Assembly (NCBI GenBank): GCA_026874595.1
Contig: CM049311.1
Span: forward strand, 5,493,676-5,557,675
DNA from: Sipunculus nudus
Taxonomy: Eukaryota; Annelida; Sipuncula; Golfingiida; Sipunculidae
DNA length: 64,000 nucleotides
Direction of reading: 5' to 3'
In this document: positions 1 through 14,400 of the stretch, one piece after another
How positions within the stretch are numbered: position 1 is the stretch's first letter
Layout of the letters: every line of letters begins with the position of its first letter
Notes under the pieces: model-generated
What the model was told of the DNA's origin: nothing
The model's input: the letters and a program-made list of their open reading frames with translations, nothing else
The model's database searches: none
Translations under genes and position numbers: made by a program

Positions 1-1521
1 ATAATAAACAGTCACACTCTTTTAAAATTTTGTTCTATAATAAACTTTAATAAACTAGTTTTGTTATACACTTTAAGTAATCATTATCTCTATTACAATC
101 AAACCATTTTCTTAAATGATTATAAAAAGTAACTGAAGTAACTAACAATTAACTCTCTTATTTTCACAATGACGCATGGCCTTCATCTTTATAACAGGAA
201 TTAATGATGCATGATGTTGCAATCTTAATTTTTTTTCACTAACGAGACTTTCGAAGTGCAGCTGTGACGGCCTTTTTTTCATATATTAGGAAAATCATTT
301 ATCAGAGAAATTCAATCTGCGTTTGATTCATATAACACATATAATAATCACTTTAAATACGGGTATCACTGTTGTCGTATATACACTGTTTTCACATTCC
401 TGATCACATTATTTTTGCTAATTAAATTTATCACTCTCTTGTTTATTCTTTATAGGTCTGATAAAATATAATTCTGTTTATATATTTATGACAATTATTT
501 GTATTGTTATCACTTGTCTTATTTCCTTACAACACGGTCAATAACAAGGCGTGCATATACCGCTTCAGGACTTGACCATCGTTGCTTGCTACCAAGAAGG
601 TGTCAGCACCTGTGTTTCTTAATCCTTAGGTAATAATCATTTATATTATAATTATAATACAAAAACGATTGACTGGACGACTGGATGAATATATCCATTA
701 GTCAACAACTTCTGTAAGGCAAAAAATATCAAATTTACAAGTTCCAGGCTTTCATTCTAATTGTCATCAAGTGATATGGCCTTGTGCAAAATGGGGTGGG
801 GGCGGGTGTCAATTGCGCCCTCTGGTGGATATATGGTGAAAATTATCTATGGATTTCCCCCTTCAGAAAAATGGATTATGAATCGAAAAAAGTTTCAAGC
901 ATATTCAAAATGAAATTTTCTGCAGCATAACGAGATTTATCAATGATTCTGTGTCTATGAACTTAAAATGTTAAAAAGTTTATGTAATCCCCCCCCCCAA
1001 AGAACACTTTTTATAATTTATTTTTGTAAAGGGTAAATTGCCATCATCATAACCTCTGCTCTGCTTCATCATTATCATTTGTTTTTTCCTTCAGTAGCTC
1101 GGTTTTATTTTACTCTTCGTCAACACCACTTCCTCCTTTTCACCACAATAACCAACATTCTGTCTGTGCATGAACTATAGCTATCTATCCAAGTCCTCTT
1201 CAGAAATATCTCCACGTCTAGCTGCATGCTGGGTATCTTCGTCACCATTATCACCTTTGCTTTGTCTCATCAACCTGATGACCACTGTCTCACCTCGTCC
1301 TCATCAGCGATGCTATATCATCACACCTTCACCCTTCATCCTCTTCCTCATTTGGTCTCCTCTGCTGCTCCTCCTTATCACTACTTCTTACATCTTCAGC
1401 AAAAACAACTTTTTATTCATCCTATTTCCCACTTCATTATAATAATAATCAGCACAGTTAAATCACCGTGTGTATCTTCTTTCTTATACTACAGACCTAA
1501 TGTTACTCTTTATATCATTAT

Positions 1522-1525
<4 letters not shown>

Positions 1526-1584
<59 letters not shown>
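1526..1584. repeat. (TA)n microsatellite
   Basis: Uninterrupted TA dinucleotide run of about 59 bp. It creates an artificial Tyr-Ile repeat frame that should not be read as coding. Confidence 0.95.
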
Positions 1585-1586
<2 letters not shown>

Positions 1587-1697
1587 CGAATAATAGCCGA
1601 TCATCGATCGGGGTTTTATTTTCATTCAAGTATCGAACATGATTTTACAACAAATAATTACCACTATAGTTATGCTGCTTCATACATGACGAGGAAA

Positions 1698-1698
<1 letters not shown>

Positions 1699-1732
<34 letters not shown>

Positions 1733-1747
1733 GTGTATATATATATA
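1699..1747. repeat. (TA)n microsatellite, interrupted
   Basis: TA run broken by ACA and AGTG interruptions. A third similar tract lies at about 1872-1911. Confidence 0.9.
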
Positions 1748-2722
1748 GCACCAATATACTTATTATAACTCTCCTAATTTCCTCGTCTATGGTGTTATCT
1801 TTATTCCTATTTCTATTGGGAACATAAATGTTCAAATGAACAGTCATTTATCAAACGTGAGACACGCAACTAATATATATATTAGTATATATATATATAT
1901 ATATATATATAGTCGATGCAAAGTCATCTGATCAGTGGCAAGAATCTGGGAGGTTGTAAAATATAAATGCTGGTTCTTGTAATTTCCCCGGTCTCCTATA
2001 TAAAATTAGGCCTTTATAGGTTCTCTTTCGTTTTAGAATTTTACGTTAAAATTATAAAAGTGTGACAGACTAATCGAAAAAAAAATTATATTTCAATTCT
2101 TCTTTTTTACGCTGTGGGCACCAGTGTCAACTAATCAATATATAGTGATGACATCATCTTAGACACAGCTGCATACAAAAATGAAGAATATAGACATGCG
2201 TCCGAAATATTTGTCCATGTTTTCTTATTTGTATTCAATATACAAGAAAGATAAACATGAACAATGCGCTTGTATTTGTATGCATGTATAATTAACCCTG
2301 GCACAGCACGTGGAAAAACAGTTTGATAAAAACGTTTGACGTAACAATATAACCACTCTTAGCTGTCCTGCAGCTACATTTTCTTTATAAAGAGTATCAT
2401 ATATTTCTCCAGGAGACAGTATTCCTGTATATACTTCTCCTGGTAGAATGTCAACTGTTCATGTAAAAGGTAGTGATTTTCTTCACGAATTTTCTGGAGG
2501 ATAGTGAAAAATGCACGAGAGAGACGTTCAGCGTTTTAAATTAACACAGGCCTGCACGTGTTAATTTTGTTGAACAATTAAGGCTTCCATCAAGGAAACG
2601 ACTTAAACACACATGACTAAGGACTGATTTTTTTACGAATCATCCTGCCATCTTGTGATGTGCATGTTAATACACTTTCTTTTCGTTTTTGACAACACTA
2701 TGTATCTATACTGTCTGTAAAG

Positions 2723-2726
<4 letters not shown>

Positions 2727-2771
<45 letters not shown>
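2727..2771. repeat. (TA)n microsatellite
   Basis: TA dinucleotide run of about 45 bp in unannotated intergenic DNA. Confidence 0.95.
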
Positions 2772-2774
<3 letters not shown>

Positions 2775-3348
2775 TCTGTAACACTGTCGTGATAAATTGA
2801 TACATATAACCATGTAATTAACATGTACTTTGGTATAGTATGAAACAGACGTAAGACCAGTTAGATATAGTTTTATACCATCGGCACACCGGGATTCTCT
2901 CCATACATGCAGCCTTCCCACATGCTGCTCAAGTTCGGTATCTGAAGATCCATATGTTCACTGTGTTCGTAGATTAGGTGCATGTACGCTTGAGGTGAAG
3001 ATGTTGAAAGAATATTTGTTCCATTATTTAATTAAGTAGTATATAATATTTATATTTTTATAGTTTGTATCACTAAAAAAGATATATATTTGTGGTATCG
3101 GCCGTGATAAAACATGTTTAATTCAATAGGCTGCGGCTCGACGTTTACGAGTCTTATCGTCTTGCAAGCAGTTTATGAGATATATCGCAACTTTGAATGG
3201 GTGCAAAATATATATTGCCCATGGACATGTAGCATTTCATACGTATAGTGTCCCCCAAACCGGCCGTCGCACGGAGCGTTCACTGATGGCTAGCCTTAAG
3301 AGTTCAGCAAAATATATGGATATGGACCTATGTAGGTTTTTGGGAGGT

Positions 3349-3423
3349 GGGGGGGGGGGGGGGTGTCCAAACCAGTAAGACTGTTCGGGAGAAAAAAAGG
3401 TCAGAAAAAGAGGGGGGAGGGGG
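3349..3423. repeat. G-rich low-complexity tract
   Basis: A run of about 15 G at 3349-3363 is followed by a second G-rich block near 3411-3423. The plus strand could form a G-quadruplex. The run length is a likely sequencing or assembly uncertainty. Confidence 0.85.
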
Positions 3424-4839
3424 GCTCAGAACCCCTGAAACCAAACCCCTCTGGACACGGTATATACTTGAGATAGCAGAAAAGATTTGCATACATGCAC
3501 GGGCCTTTTCCGTTTTCCACATCATTGAAACTTTCTGTATATATATATATATGAATGAATGAAATACCTGCATGGAAAAAAAACCCATTCAGATGAAAAT
3601 ATACTAGTGGAAACCATGCATAGTTTTCGAAATCGGCACGCGGCCCGCCTGGAGTCCCAACCAAACTCTCCAGACGGATAATTTGTGGACGAATGGACTT
3701 GGGTAAAATTGATTTCGTATCGGGATCCGAATCCCGAAGCTATATAGGTGGTGTCTTAAATTAAAACAGTCCCATGCACGCTTCATAGTGTTGAAAAAAA
3801 AAAAAAAGACACGACCCACTTGATTTTAACGATGACAAGTATTTTAATTCAGGAAGTCAATATATTTATATCATTGATATATTATTTATATAATATATGT
3901 TAGTGATTGCATCCATGCAAACTCATTGTGAAAGGCAAAAAATATTACTTTTTGAATACAAAAAAAATTCTGTATACAGTATGCAGTATTTGAAAAGCAA
4001 TTATGCAAAAGTTAACTGGGCGAGGGCTGAACATTCGTATGTATGTATATGTATATAATATACACCAAAGCGGACTTCTGCACGTGTGCTGATCCAGCTG
4101 TCGTTGTAAATGCCTTTTACTATATACTTATATAGTTAAAATGAACTGTTCATCACGACCAATAAGTTTATTAAAAAACCGTCCTTAAACCGGTTGAAAA
4201 GACATATATATATGTGTGATATATAATTATGTGTGTATGTGTGTAGACTGCGGGGCACTGGTATACCATTTAACCATCTAATTTGTATATCATGTTATCT
4301 TATAAATATTTAACAACATACTTTATATGCATGACATGCAACTCATTGATGAAGATTAAACTTTGTTTTCATTTCAGCATGTTTCTATTTTAAGTTTGTT
4401 ATCTTTATATCTACAATATACCCGTTGGTCGACTTCAAAACAAGAACTGCGATAAACCGCTGGTCCGGTAGCAGGGGAGCACCTAAATTTGACCACTCTA
4501 TATATACGGGACATCAGCTTTCTGTGTAAATATATAACATTAGAACATAGAATGGCCCCATCATGCAGTTACCCCGCGAGGTCGTATAATTTAGATAATG
4601 GCGCAAGATATTTACAATACAGTACAGCACAGTTATCGTTTAACATGCGTTTAACGTGTATATACCAGTAGTGAGTATGGATTTTATTTCTAAACGCTCT
4701 ATGACTTACACAATAATTCATTTTTGTTTTTGCATTGGCACAATTTGGTCAGACACAAAAGTTGCTTTATCTGTGAAATGGGTTTCTCCTAAAACTATAT
4801 ATACACACTTTTAAACATACAAAAATATAAACAAATTAT

Positions 4840-4845
4840 TTTATT
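4840..4845 (-). promoter_or_regulatory. Candidate polyadenylation signal of RSPH3
   Basis: TTTATT on the plus strand is AATAAA on the gene strand, 467 bp after the RSPH3 stop codon. It is a plausible signal in an AT-rich region, where chance matches are frequent. Confidence 0.4.
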
Positions 4846-5311
4846 GAATGGAACAAATATTTGGCGTGATACATCCTCCCAAAAATAATCTCCGACTTAT
4901 TGCGCACGGTTACATCTGGAGGGCCCGAATGTCTGATACGTGTATGCATGTCCGTGTGTGGAAGTGCATGGCTGGCTCTGTGACAGATGCAGTCATTCAC
5001 ACAACCAGCCATAATTAAAAATCACTTCATTTTATCATTCAGGATAACAAAACCGTTCCTACTTTTATACAAGTCCATAAAAACGTATTTACAAAATTAA
5101 ACATTTCTTCTTCACAAAGACTGGCGTTTAATATGTTCCCTTTGTTTCAAATCTGACTGTAACATTTTGGCATGCGTTGAGACACCATGCAGCAACCATC
5201 AGTATTTAAATGGTAAGTCCACGAGCCTGCGGGTTATTTCAATGTTAACTTCGTAAGAGATGTGTTTGTGGAGAGGGGTTAAATTTCACAGAATGTCAAA
5301 GGTCACTAGAT

Positions 5312-5449
5312 TTAATCCTCCCCGGCTTCTTCTTCTGGTGGGGGGTCCCCACCCTCGGGGTCAGCTGTCTCTCCCTCCTCGGCGGCTGGTTCACCCTCCC
5401 CTCCCTCGGGTTTCGTTTCTTCAACTGTTACTTGTGGTACTTCCGGTTG
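5312..5449 (-). CDS. RSPH3: RSPH3 coding exon 7 with stop
   Basis: Last 45 codons plus TAA at 5314-5312, after a CTTAG acceptor. The peptide is low-complexity and acidic (Pro/Glu/Gly), common for RSPH3 C-termini. Intron 6 before it is 4045 bp. Phase and a continuous open frame support the call; the sequence itself is weakly conserved. Confidence 0.75.
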   Translation of the reverse strand, partial: QPEVPQVTVEETKPEGGEGEPAAEEGETADPEGGDPPPEEEAGED

Positions 5450-8400
5450 CTAAGAGAACAGATAAAAAATATGATACAAGTTACAGATTTGTTTCATGAG
5501 ATTCGCAGCTATTTAAGATATGTCTAAATCATTCAAATGTTTAAAGTGTCACGCAGAATATAACTGCCTATGAAACTAGAAGCTATAGGCTACCGTGACT
5601 ACTACGTTTACAACATATGTGACGTAATTAAGATTTTATCACATCCTTTTATGTAACAATATACTAGTAATATAAAATAGTGATCACATAATTGCAAGTA
5701 CAATACTCGCAATAAAAACTCATGAAATATGTTAATATCAAACAATATATGTGTAGAAGACTATATACTGCAACTAATAAATATGTGACACATCTAAAAT
5801 GAATGTTGACATGTATTAGGACACAATGTTTAATAGCATATATGACATGAAATAATATAGGCTATGTCGACTTCTGTATTCGTCCTTGAATGAACATATT
5901 TAACATAATATATTGAATATGCAGTATATATAAACAAAAAGAATAAATATTTTATTGATGATGTAAATTAAGTATTCCATCCAGCTAAATGTACACAAAA
6001 ATCAATGTATTGGCTGTCAATTGTATGAAAAACAGAAAAGTATGAAAAACAGTACATGTACATCTAACAAAGAAATGTATTAAGACGGCATACATAACAA
6101 GACAGATGAAAGTGAGAGTACAGTTGACAAGACAATTAAAATACACCAGGTAGGATGACTGAAGAACAGGTGAGACAGGTAGAGATGGGGGAATGGGATG
6201 TGGGAGGCAAAGTAGCATCTTCTATAGAAGTTTCGTTTTGACACATGTCAGTAAAAACAACACCGCCGGCGGGTCTATCAGGATGCGTAGGCACGGCTAC
6301 AAATTGCCACCCCAAGATCAGGGCAAACAATCCAATTTAACCACAATGCAACGGACACCACAGTGGCTTGTAGACCAATCATTACCCAGCATCTGCTTGT
6401 TGCGAGCATTAATCCTTGTAACCCTACACCGGCTTATATGGCGGCTAATTAGGAGTACTTGATCGGTAGGGGACGTTTTCAGGCACCGCGGTTTCTGCCT
6501 CTCAATTTTCTGTTAGGGTAAAGGTAGGGCGGCCTCTTCCGCGGGTAAACAGGTGCGTGTTCTCATACCACAGCACCCGTGACGCATCCGCCCGCATCAC
6601 TGAATCTCTGAATGATGTCACAGATGCTAAAATGGGGATGAAGATAGGGGAAGTCTGTGACTAAAAATGTTATCTTAGGTAATCCTATAACTGATTGGCA
6701 ATTAGGACAAGTTGAAAGGCGCTGAACATAACAGTCCACGATCTTTGCACACGTTTTGAAAAATATAACGGAGAAAATTTCGAATAACTTCCACCTGAAT
6801 AAAAAATACCGCATGGTCTCTGGTACTTCATCAAAATTTCACTGTTCCGTTCTTTTAATCAACTATCTTTATCATTCATTTCATTATCGCGATAGGGGTA
6901 GTTTATCGCTATATGTAGGCAAGTAACTAAAGTGCAAAATATTAACGCTCCCTCATTTAATCACTGTCTTACACTGCCTTGTGAAATTGTTAATGCAATA
7001 TAATGAAGTCAGTGTAAGATCTTAATTTTAATTTCATTGGAGATTAACATATCATACTTAGCCCCTGACCCTATCCCTATATGTCCAATTATTCAACTGG
7101 GAAAAGAGGTCCATAAAATGTTGCAGTATTGGCAAATATATATACCGTGCCTGAAATATAATATTTCCCTTTTTATATTAAACTGCAAATATTTGGTAAA
7201 AATGCAACCCTTGAGTTTCTGTATAGACCATAGTATCACATATACATGCAGTCACTTGAGTATAATACATGGATATTCAAATATGCCAACAACCAGAACC
7301 GGCCGTTAAGTGAACGTTAATGACAGAATTTGACATGCATATTGTACGTGACAACCATGCACGGGTGCTTTAAAGGCTCAATTCTGAGGAGCTATATCTT
7401 TTACAAACGGTCACGCTGTTGTCCATGCGAACATATGCTTGTGCCTTTCTTGAGTATACAAATACAAGTGGCGAAAAGAGTGCAACCACCTTGCGGGCTA
7501 TTGAAGTCCCACTCGAACTGCACATGCGCGGGAGAGCTCTAACCATCGGGTGTGAAACCGATTAGGGGGTACAATACAGTTTAGGATAAAAGGGTGCTAC
7601 CCTCCACCCTGACAAGTGGGCGCGTGGCTTTGACACATGTTGGTTGAAAATATTGAGTGACACCGGTGTTAAAATGTGATATCTATATAACAAGGGCGCT
7701 ATGGTACGCCAGGTGGTTTACGTGTGGTACAAGTAGCACCAGATGATTTTTGTATGCCGACCCCCGCAGGTTGTTATAATTATCAATCAATTCCTTGGCA
7801 TCCACAACGATACGTTATACTCTACCGTTTTCAATACAGGCACCTATCAACCCAACCAATCACAAATAGCGGTGGTTCCAGAAGTTTTGTTTAACGTTAA
7901 ATTTAGGACAAAAGGTTAAATTATAATGAAAATAATACGTGATAATTCTTGTTTCCAAAGGCTAGGTATTTCCATAATTAGTCCTTTGTAAAATTACTAC
8001 TATACATATAATAAAGTACCAAACTTTCAAACATGCACATTATGAAATGATGAAAATTATGAGGTTCATTAATAAAATTATTAATATATAATAATAATAA
8101 AAATAATTATAATAATAAAATTTCACTGGCCCCTTTATACCGCGACCAGTAAAATTAGGTGTTTCTTCTCTCTAATGGGTACCTCGTTTACACCCATAAT
8201 GAAAGCACATATGCTTTTATATTGAACATTGTTTGCTTAATTTTAAACTAATGAATTTTACGCTTGACTGTCACTTTATCTTCTTGAGCAATGCGGAATA
8301 ATATTCAGACTTCACAAATTAACATAAAATTAGCAATGGCCAGACGTAGATATACAGGGATATTCAGTTCTAACACGCTTGTATCACTGTCTTAAAATGG

Positions 8401-11400
8401 AAGTGAAGATTTTACTTCACTTATTCCATTGCACTCACTACATACATACACACTCAACTTCATGAAAAGTAAACTTGAACAAACAACTTGAACGAAACTT
8501 GAAACACAACTTTGAATGAAAAGAAAGGTTGAAACACACATAAGGATTCGATTTAAAAAGTTTAAATGAACTAGTAATCACAAAGCACCTGATTGTGAAA
8601 ATATGTTTGATGACTTTTCTACTTTCGCTACAAAAAAAAAAACAATATGTTGAACTACACATCACTTTCAATTTCGAAACGCCCATGCGGTCACTAGAAG
8701 CCATGCTTTGAATCAAACAGTTGAGAGCATGAACGAACAACTGGTGCTGACACCTGTCTGCAGTGTTTTGAATTACAGGGCGATGGTTTATCGATAATTT
8801 GTGGCGTCACCTGGTGGTTAACAGGTGAACAACAAACATGCTCCAAATTTCACACAGATTTGAGCTACACCTTTTTCTTCATAAATGCCTGAAGAAAAAT
8901 CTTCTTTGCTAATCGTTCCGTTTCTGTGGTATCAGGCTAAATTATAAGAATAAGTACTATTGCAGTATTTGCACATATTGATCTTGGCAATTAAATAAAT
9001 GTGTTATATTAAATGATATTAACTTTGACTTGATATCAATTTGATGGAAAGCAAATTTAATGATAACACAGGAAACACTAGCTTGTGCAAAATGGAAATA
9101 CATGTAGATAGGAAGACAGAAGTTAAAGACAGTCTTGGAAAGTACAAAGATTGAAGAGTTACCATACAAGGAATATGTACAGTTAAGTAAACATCTGCAT
9201 GCACTATTCTACTGAAAGTCAACCTCCAAACAATCATGATGACTTTTTCATGCAAATATTTTTATATTGACAAGCTCCTTGTAAATATAGTATTTATAAA
9301 ATAAGTTATAAAACTAATAAATATTTTGAGTTCATGTTTGACAAATAAAACTCAATGACGATTAAAATTACCAAAGTTTTCCATAAAAATTTTTCAAGAG
9401 ACACTGCTTGGAGACTGACTCATTGCAAGTTAACTACCATACTGAATAAAGAATTATCACCATATAGATTTTATAAAATTTACAGGTGTCCTACCTCTGC
9501 AGGTGGTTGATCTTGTGAGTCAGTCTTGGCATCGACTAACTGCTGGGCTGCCTCCTGGGCTAGCCGCTCCTGACGGATCTTGTCCTCGAGGGCATTGTAC
9601 AATTCAACACGTTTTTGTACAACTTCCCGCAGGAGACCGTCCAGAGCAGCACGTCCTGATATCTGGCGTTCAAGGGACTCCTCCACTTTATCCATTAACC
9701 AAGGGAAGAACCCTTGTTCCACATCTACCAAAAACAGAAATGAAACACCATGAATAAAATGTATAGTACATTACAATCACATTCACATAACATTTCAGCT
9801 GTTTACATATTGATCTAATAGGAAAATTCCATTTAATATTGATATATAATTTAAGCACTTCAATTAAATTCAAAAACTTAAGTTACACTTTTCATATTAA
9901 CAATTCATACCAACTATTCTTTTTAAAAAAATTCACCATAATCTTACTGTACTTAAACAATTTTTATCATACCCAAATTGTACTAAATGTACGACAGCTG
10001 GTTACATGATATAAAATGTATTATTAAAATTTCACTATTTCTTGAAAAACATGGGGATCAGAAGTCAAGAGAGAGCAATCTATAATACAATTAATCTTTG
10101 AAACAACATTGCAAAACTGTATCATCCACTCTGAAAAATAACTGTTGTACCATAAATCTTATTCATTTCTCATGATATAAAATAAAAAATTATTAAATTT
10201 TCTCCAAATATACATTTTTAGAATATGTTAAGCTTTATTTGTCAAAAGCAGATGTATGTTAATAAAATATATTAATCTTTAAGGCCATGATAATACAAAC
10301 CTTACAGAGCCAAAAAAGGAACAGATTTTACATTTAGGGAGGAAGCAGTCATGGAATGGTGATTTAGTATGTATTAATGTTGTAAATTCTGCTTAGTTCA
10401 ACAGAATAACATGTGATCCGTGGGTCATGACACCAATCTGAGCTCAAACATGAGCGGTTACTTTCCATACCTCTCTCTACAGGGTCATAGAAGTATCCAT
10501 TATCAGATAGAGTGCCAAACACTGACGGAACCAAATCAGACAGATAGCTCTGAGCAAATGCACGAGCAGCGATCTTATCAGAAGTCTCTTTTTCTTTCCT
10601 GAGGATCTCTCTCTGTTGCTTCATGCGCCTCTCCTGTAACAAAGAATAAATGAGAGCAGGAACATTATTTTGGGATACTAGTGAAAACTGCCAGCTGTAC
10701 AGATTGTCTGTGTCAGATGGAATCATTCAACCCTCCACAATAATAGCATTATGTATATATTTTCATCGTCTTTAAATATATAGCATTCTAAACCAACTTA
10801 ATTAGCATTATTTCAGTGTATAAATCTCAAGTTACCATGGAGCTCAGATCTCAACAGGTATTTAATATGGATAATATTAATGAAAATGTAATTGAAAATG
10901 TCTGGTTGATAAGAAAATATTTCAGCAGATGATGTGTTCCACAGGCTGTAGAAGGGACAATGACTATCTGTGACCCTGACCTTCTCTTCGCGATGTCTCC
11001 TTTCCTGTTCTTCAAGACGCTGCTGCTCCACGAGTTCGGCATTGCGTAACTCCTCAAACGCCCTCTGCTGAGCACGAAGATTAGATAGTTCCTCCTCCTC
11101 CATCACTTCGAGCAGCGATTGTTCTACTGTCTTCCCAACCAAAACCTCCAGGATTGGCTTCACTTCTATGTCAAAATCGAAAAGCTGCAATAAAAAGGTT
11201 TGGGACTATATAAGTACAATACACGGTGACATTAGATATATAAATACTGCATTCATTTTACGTTGTGGAGTTTTGGAGATGGATCATAAATGCACATAAT
11301 TTTATCTTGTTCAGGAGTTAGATAAATGCCTGGGCTCATCATACACTAGATTTGATTAATAAAATATCAGAATTAATGCATGATACTTAAAATAAAATTG

Positions 11401-14400
11401 ACAAGAGGCAGTTCCTAATTTCACAGCTTAATCACATAACCCCAATTAAAATGGATGTTTTCGATAAAAATATTTCCTATAAGTTTCTAATACAATAATA
11501 CTTCTACCTTCTGGTATGCATGCAGATTTTTTTTAAATGTAAAATTATACTTACATCACCCTCATATATCTGCGTCTCAACATCCACACCAGATTTGGCC
11601 GGAACGTAGAGAGGAGAAGGCGGCCTGTCGAGGAAGGCGTCTGTCTGGCATTCTACATCAGCTTCCTCAACACGATCACTCAGCTCTTCCAGGTACAACT
11701 CTGTCTGTACGTCGATGTGTTTACGTCCCTCCACAGCTTCAGGAGACTTGGGACGCAGCTGTTGCTTGGCGCGTTTCCTAGCGATTGCTCGCCTCCGCAT
11801 CTCCTGCTGCCTCTGTATTTCAATGGGATCAGGCTGGGCAGTCTGTTTGGAAAAGAGAAAAAGAATAATGAAAATACTACTAGCAAGGTATTGGGCATAC
11901 CACAAGCTCTAGGAAATTTAATCCATTATATGGACTAACCAGTTTAGAAACTAAACAATATATGATAAAAATAATTTGTAGGATTTATACTGTATATACA
12001 CCAAAATTAAATTACTGTTAATATCAATGTATAAGCTATCAAAATTGAAACACTGGACACTGGCTTTTTTTTCCAAAATTAATTCAAATATTGTGAATTT
12101 TTCTACAGCATTAAAGTTAAATTATGTGGCAGTTGATTTCCAAACATATATACACATAAGACCATATTATGTAACAACAATTTTTTCCCAGCCATTTCTG
12201 TACAGTATCAATATAAATCTTACATGACTGCTACAAAAATACCATGTCTGGTGGTCAAGTGAGGTGAATTTCTCTCTCTATTCATGGTCTGATCATCACT
12301 TTTTTTCAAATTGTTGGAATTAACGTTTCTCAACCAGAGGTGGGACTTACAGCAGGAAGAGTATGTTGCGCGTAGGTGTTTCCTCTGACAATTCTTCTGT
12401 CATACATAATGTTTGCGTATGGCGCTGGGGCAGCATTTCTGGAATGGTAAGTTGCAAATATTAATGAACAGAAAAAAGTTTTTGACCAAAAATGCCAGTA
12501 AAAGTGTAAATAAAAAGGAATGTTTATGAAGTTTTCATGTTTTGAAAATGACTTGTCCCTTTCCCTGAAATAATTCAAAGATAATAAAGCTTAACCAATA
12601 TCAGATATGATATTAGTCTTTTCATAAATTTATACCATTTAAACAGTTGTATTTATATGTACAATGTTAAACACAAAAAAAAAGTTTAGGGGAAATCCTC
12701 GAAAGGTGGTACTATGATGTTAACCTTAAATCACACCATTTTAACAATTCATCGGCCAAAATAACTATTTCTCTCATGTATATATAATAGTTTATTCTGG
12801 AAAAGAGGCCACAGGCCCAAAGTTCCTGCAATACAATACAATTCATAAGTCTTGAATAATAAATAAAATGGAAAGATCACAACGTTAAACAATGTAAATT
12901 AAATACAAATCAATAAACATTAAGTCTTAAAATGAAGTAAATGAATCAATAAATACATAATTAAATCAGATACTTCATGTAAACATAGAACTGACTTCCG
13001 ATCTGATTACCTACAACTAGTGTGCCTAAATCATGAAGATCTATTTATATATAATCACATTCATGTGTATATTGATTTTGTCTGCAAAAATCTACAATAC
13101 AACAAAATCATTAATGTCATTGACAATATGAGTTGAATTATGACAGTACATATCAAACTTAGGTGAAATACTGGAAAAAAGAATGAATTATACAAACAAT
13201 TAGATAAGTAAAAATATTTAACTAATAAAATGGAAAATATCCAATCATAATCCATTTTGCTTTAAACATTAGTCTTACTAAATTTAGAAAAAAAAAAAAA
13301 AAAAATCAAGTATCTATAGATGTTGTTCTCCTCTTAAAACAATGAAAAACATAAGCTGCTAAATTAAAAATTTTATAAGAGTTTTCCATATTTAGTAACT
13401 TGGTGAAGTTTTGTTCATTTGGTTCATGCAATTCTTTTGGCAAATATTTTTTACATAAATCAGCATACAAAGGGCATTCTAACAAAAAATGTGACTCATC
13501 CTCTATAATATTATATCCATATTTTAAACAATGTTTACAAATTCTGTCCTCTCTATCTATTCCTTGCTGACGACCAGCCTCAATGGCCAGTTGGTGATTT
13601 GAGCATCTAAACTTGGCTAATGCAGTTCTAAAGCCTATATTTGGAACACATATTAAATATCTTTCTAATGTTAACATTGACTTAAAAACCCTGTATGCAT
13701 ATAATTTATTACATTTGTATACATCACTATGCCATTCCTGTAGTGCCATATCGGTCAATCGTTGTTTAATACAGTTAAGAAAATTATTCTGATCTCCAAC
13801 TGTTTGAGCCATCCAAATGTATCCAAAACCGGTTTGAAATAATAAGGATCTAACGTGGGATACCCATGTTGTTTTTCCTTTAAAATCAAGCTGAAATAAC
13901 ATTTTATACATTTGTGTAGGGTATCTTTTTTCATTCATTGATAGTAATCTTATCCAGTATTTTAAACAACAAACAGAATACTTCACAAACAAAGGGAGAC
14001 GCCCACATACTCCTAAAGCTGCAGCATTTGGTGTATTACTATTTACTTTAAGAACATACTTACAGAATTTATATTGAACTCTCTCAATTATCTCTACTCT
14101 GTTAAAACCCCACAGTTCACTACCATACAAAAGAATTGGCACAACCATAGCATCAAAAAGATAGAATAATTGTTTAACACTTATATGTTCACATTTTTTA
14201 CTAAAATTTTTGATAATACATATGACTTTATTGGCTTGGACTGCTTGCATTTTTTGTGTTTTTGTCCATGAAGCTCTATTAGTAAAAACAATGCCCAAGT
14301 ACTTATAGTAAGGCACCTCATCTACACTTTTGCCTTCTAAATACCATTTTTCTGTTTTTTCGAAGGGTGCCACCACGTCTAAATACCATAACTTATTTCT

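Larger units (their letters stand above)
1..4839. other. Intergenic region, no gene recognised
   Basis: No exon, RNA gene or transposon protein could be recognised in these 4.8 kb. Short open frames here encode low-complexity or AT-microsatellite peptides. What can be seen is several AT dinucleotide tracts, listed separately, and a G-rich stretch near 3349-3423. The region lies beyond the RSPH3 polyadenylation signal, so it is downstream of that gene. Confidence 0.6.

Noticed and set aside
1226-1733. Open frames ending in Tyr-Ile repeats, and similar ones near 2706-2921 and 43462-43813
   Set aside because: They read through TA microsatellites; low-complexity translation, not genes.
3715-3732. 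Possible tRNA T-arm around CGGGATCCGAATCCCG
   Set aside because: The stem forms but the loop is one base short, and no acceptor stem, D-arm or anticodon arm could be fitted around it.
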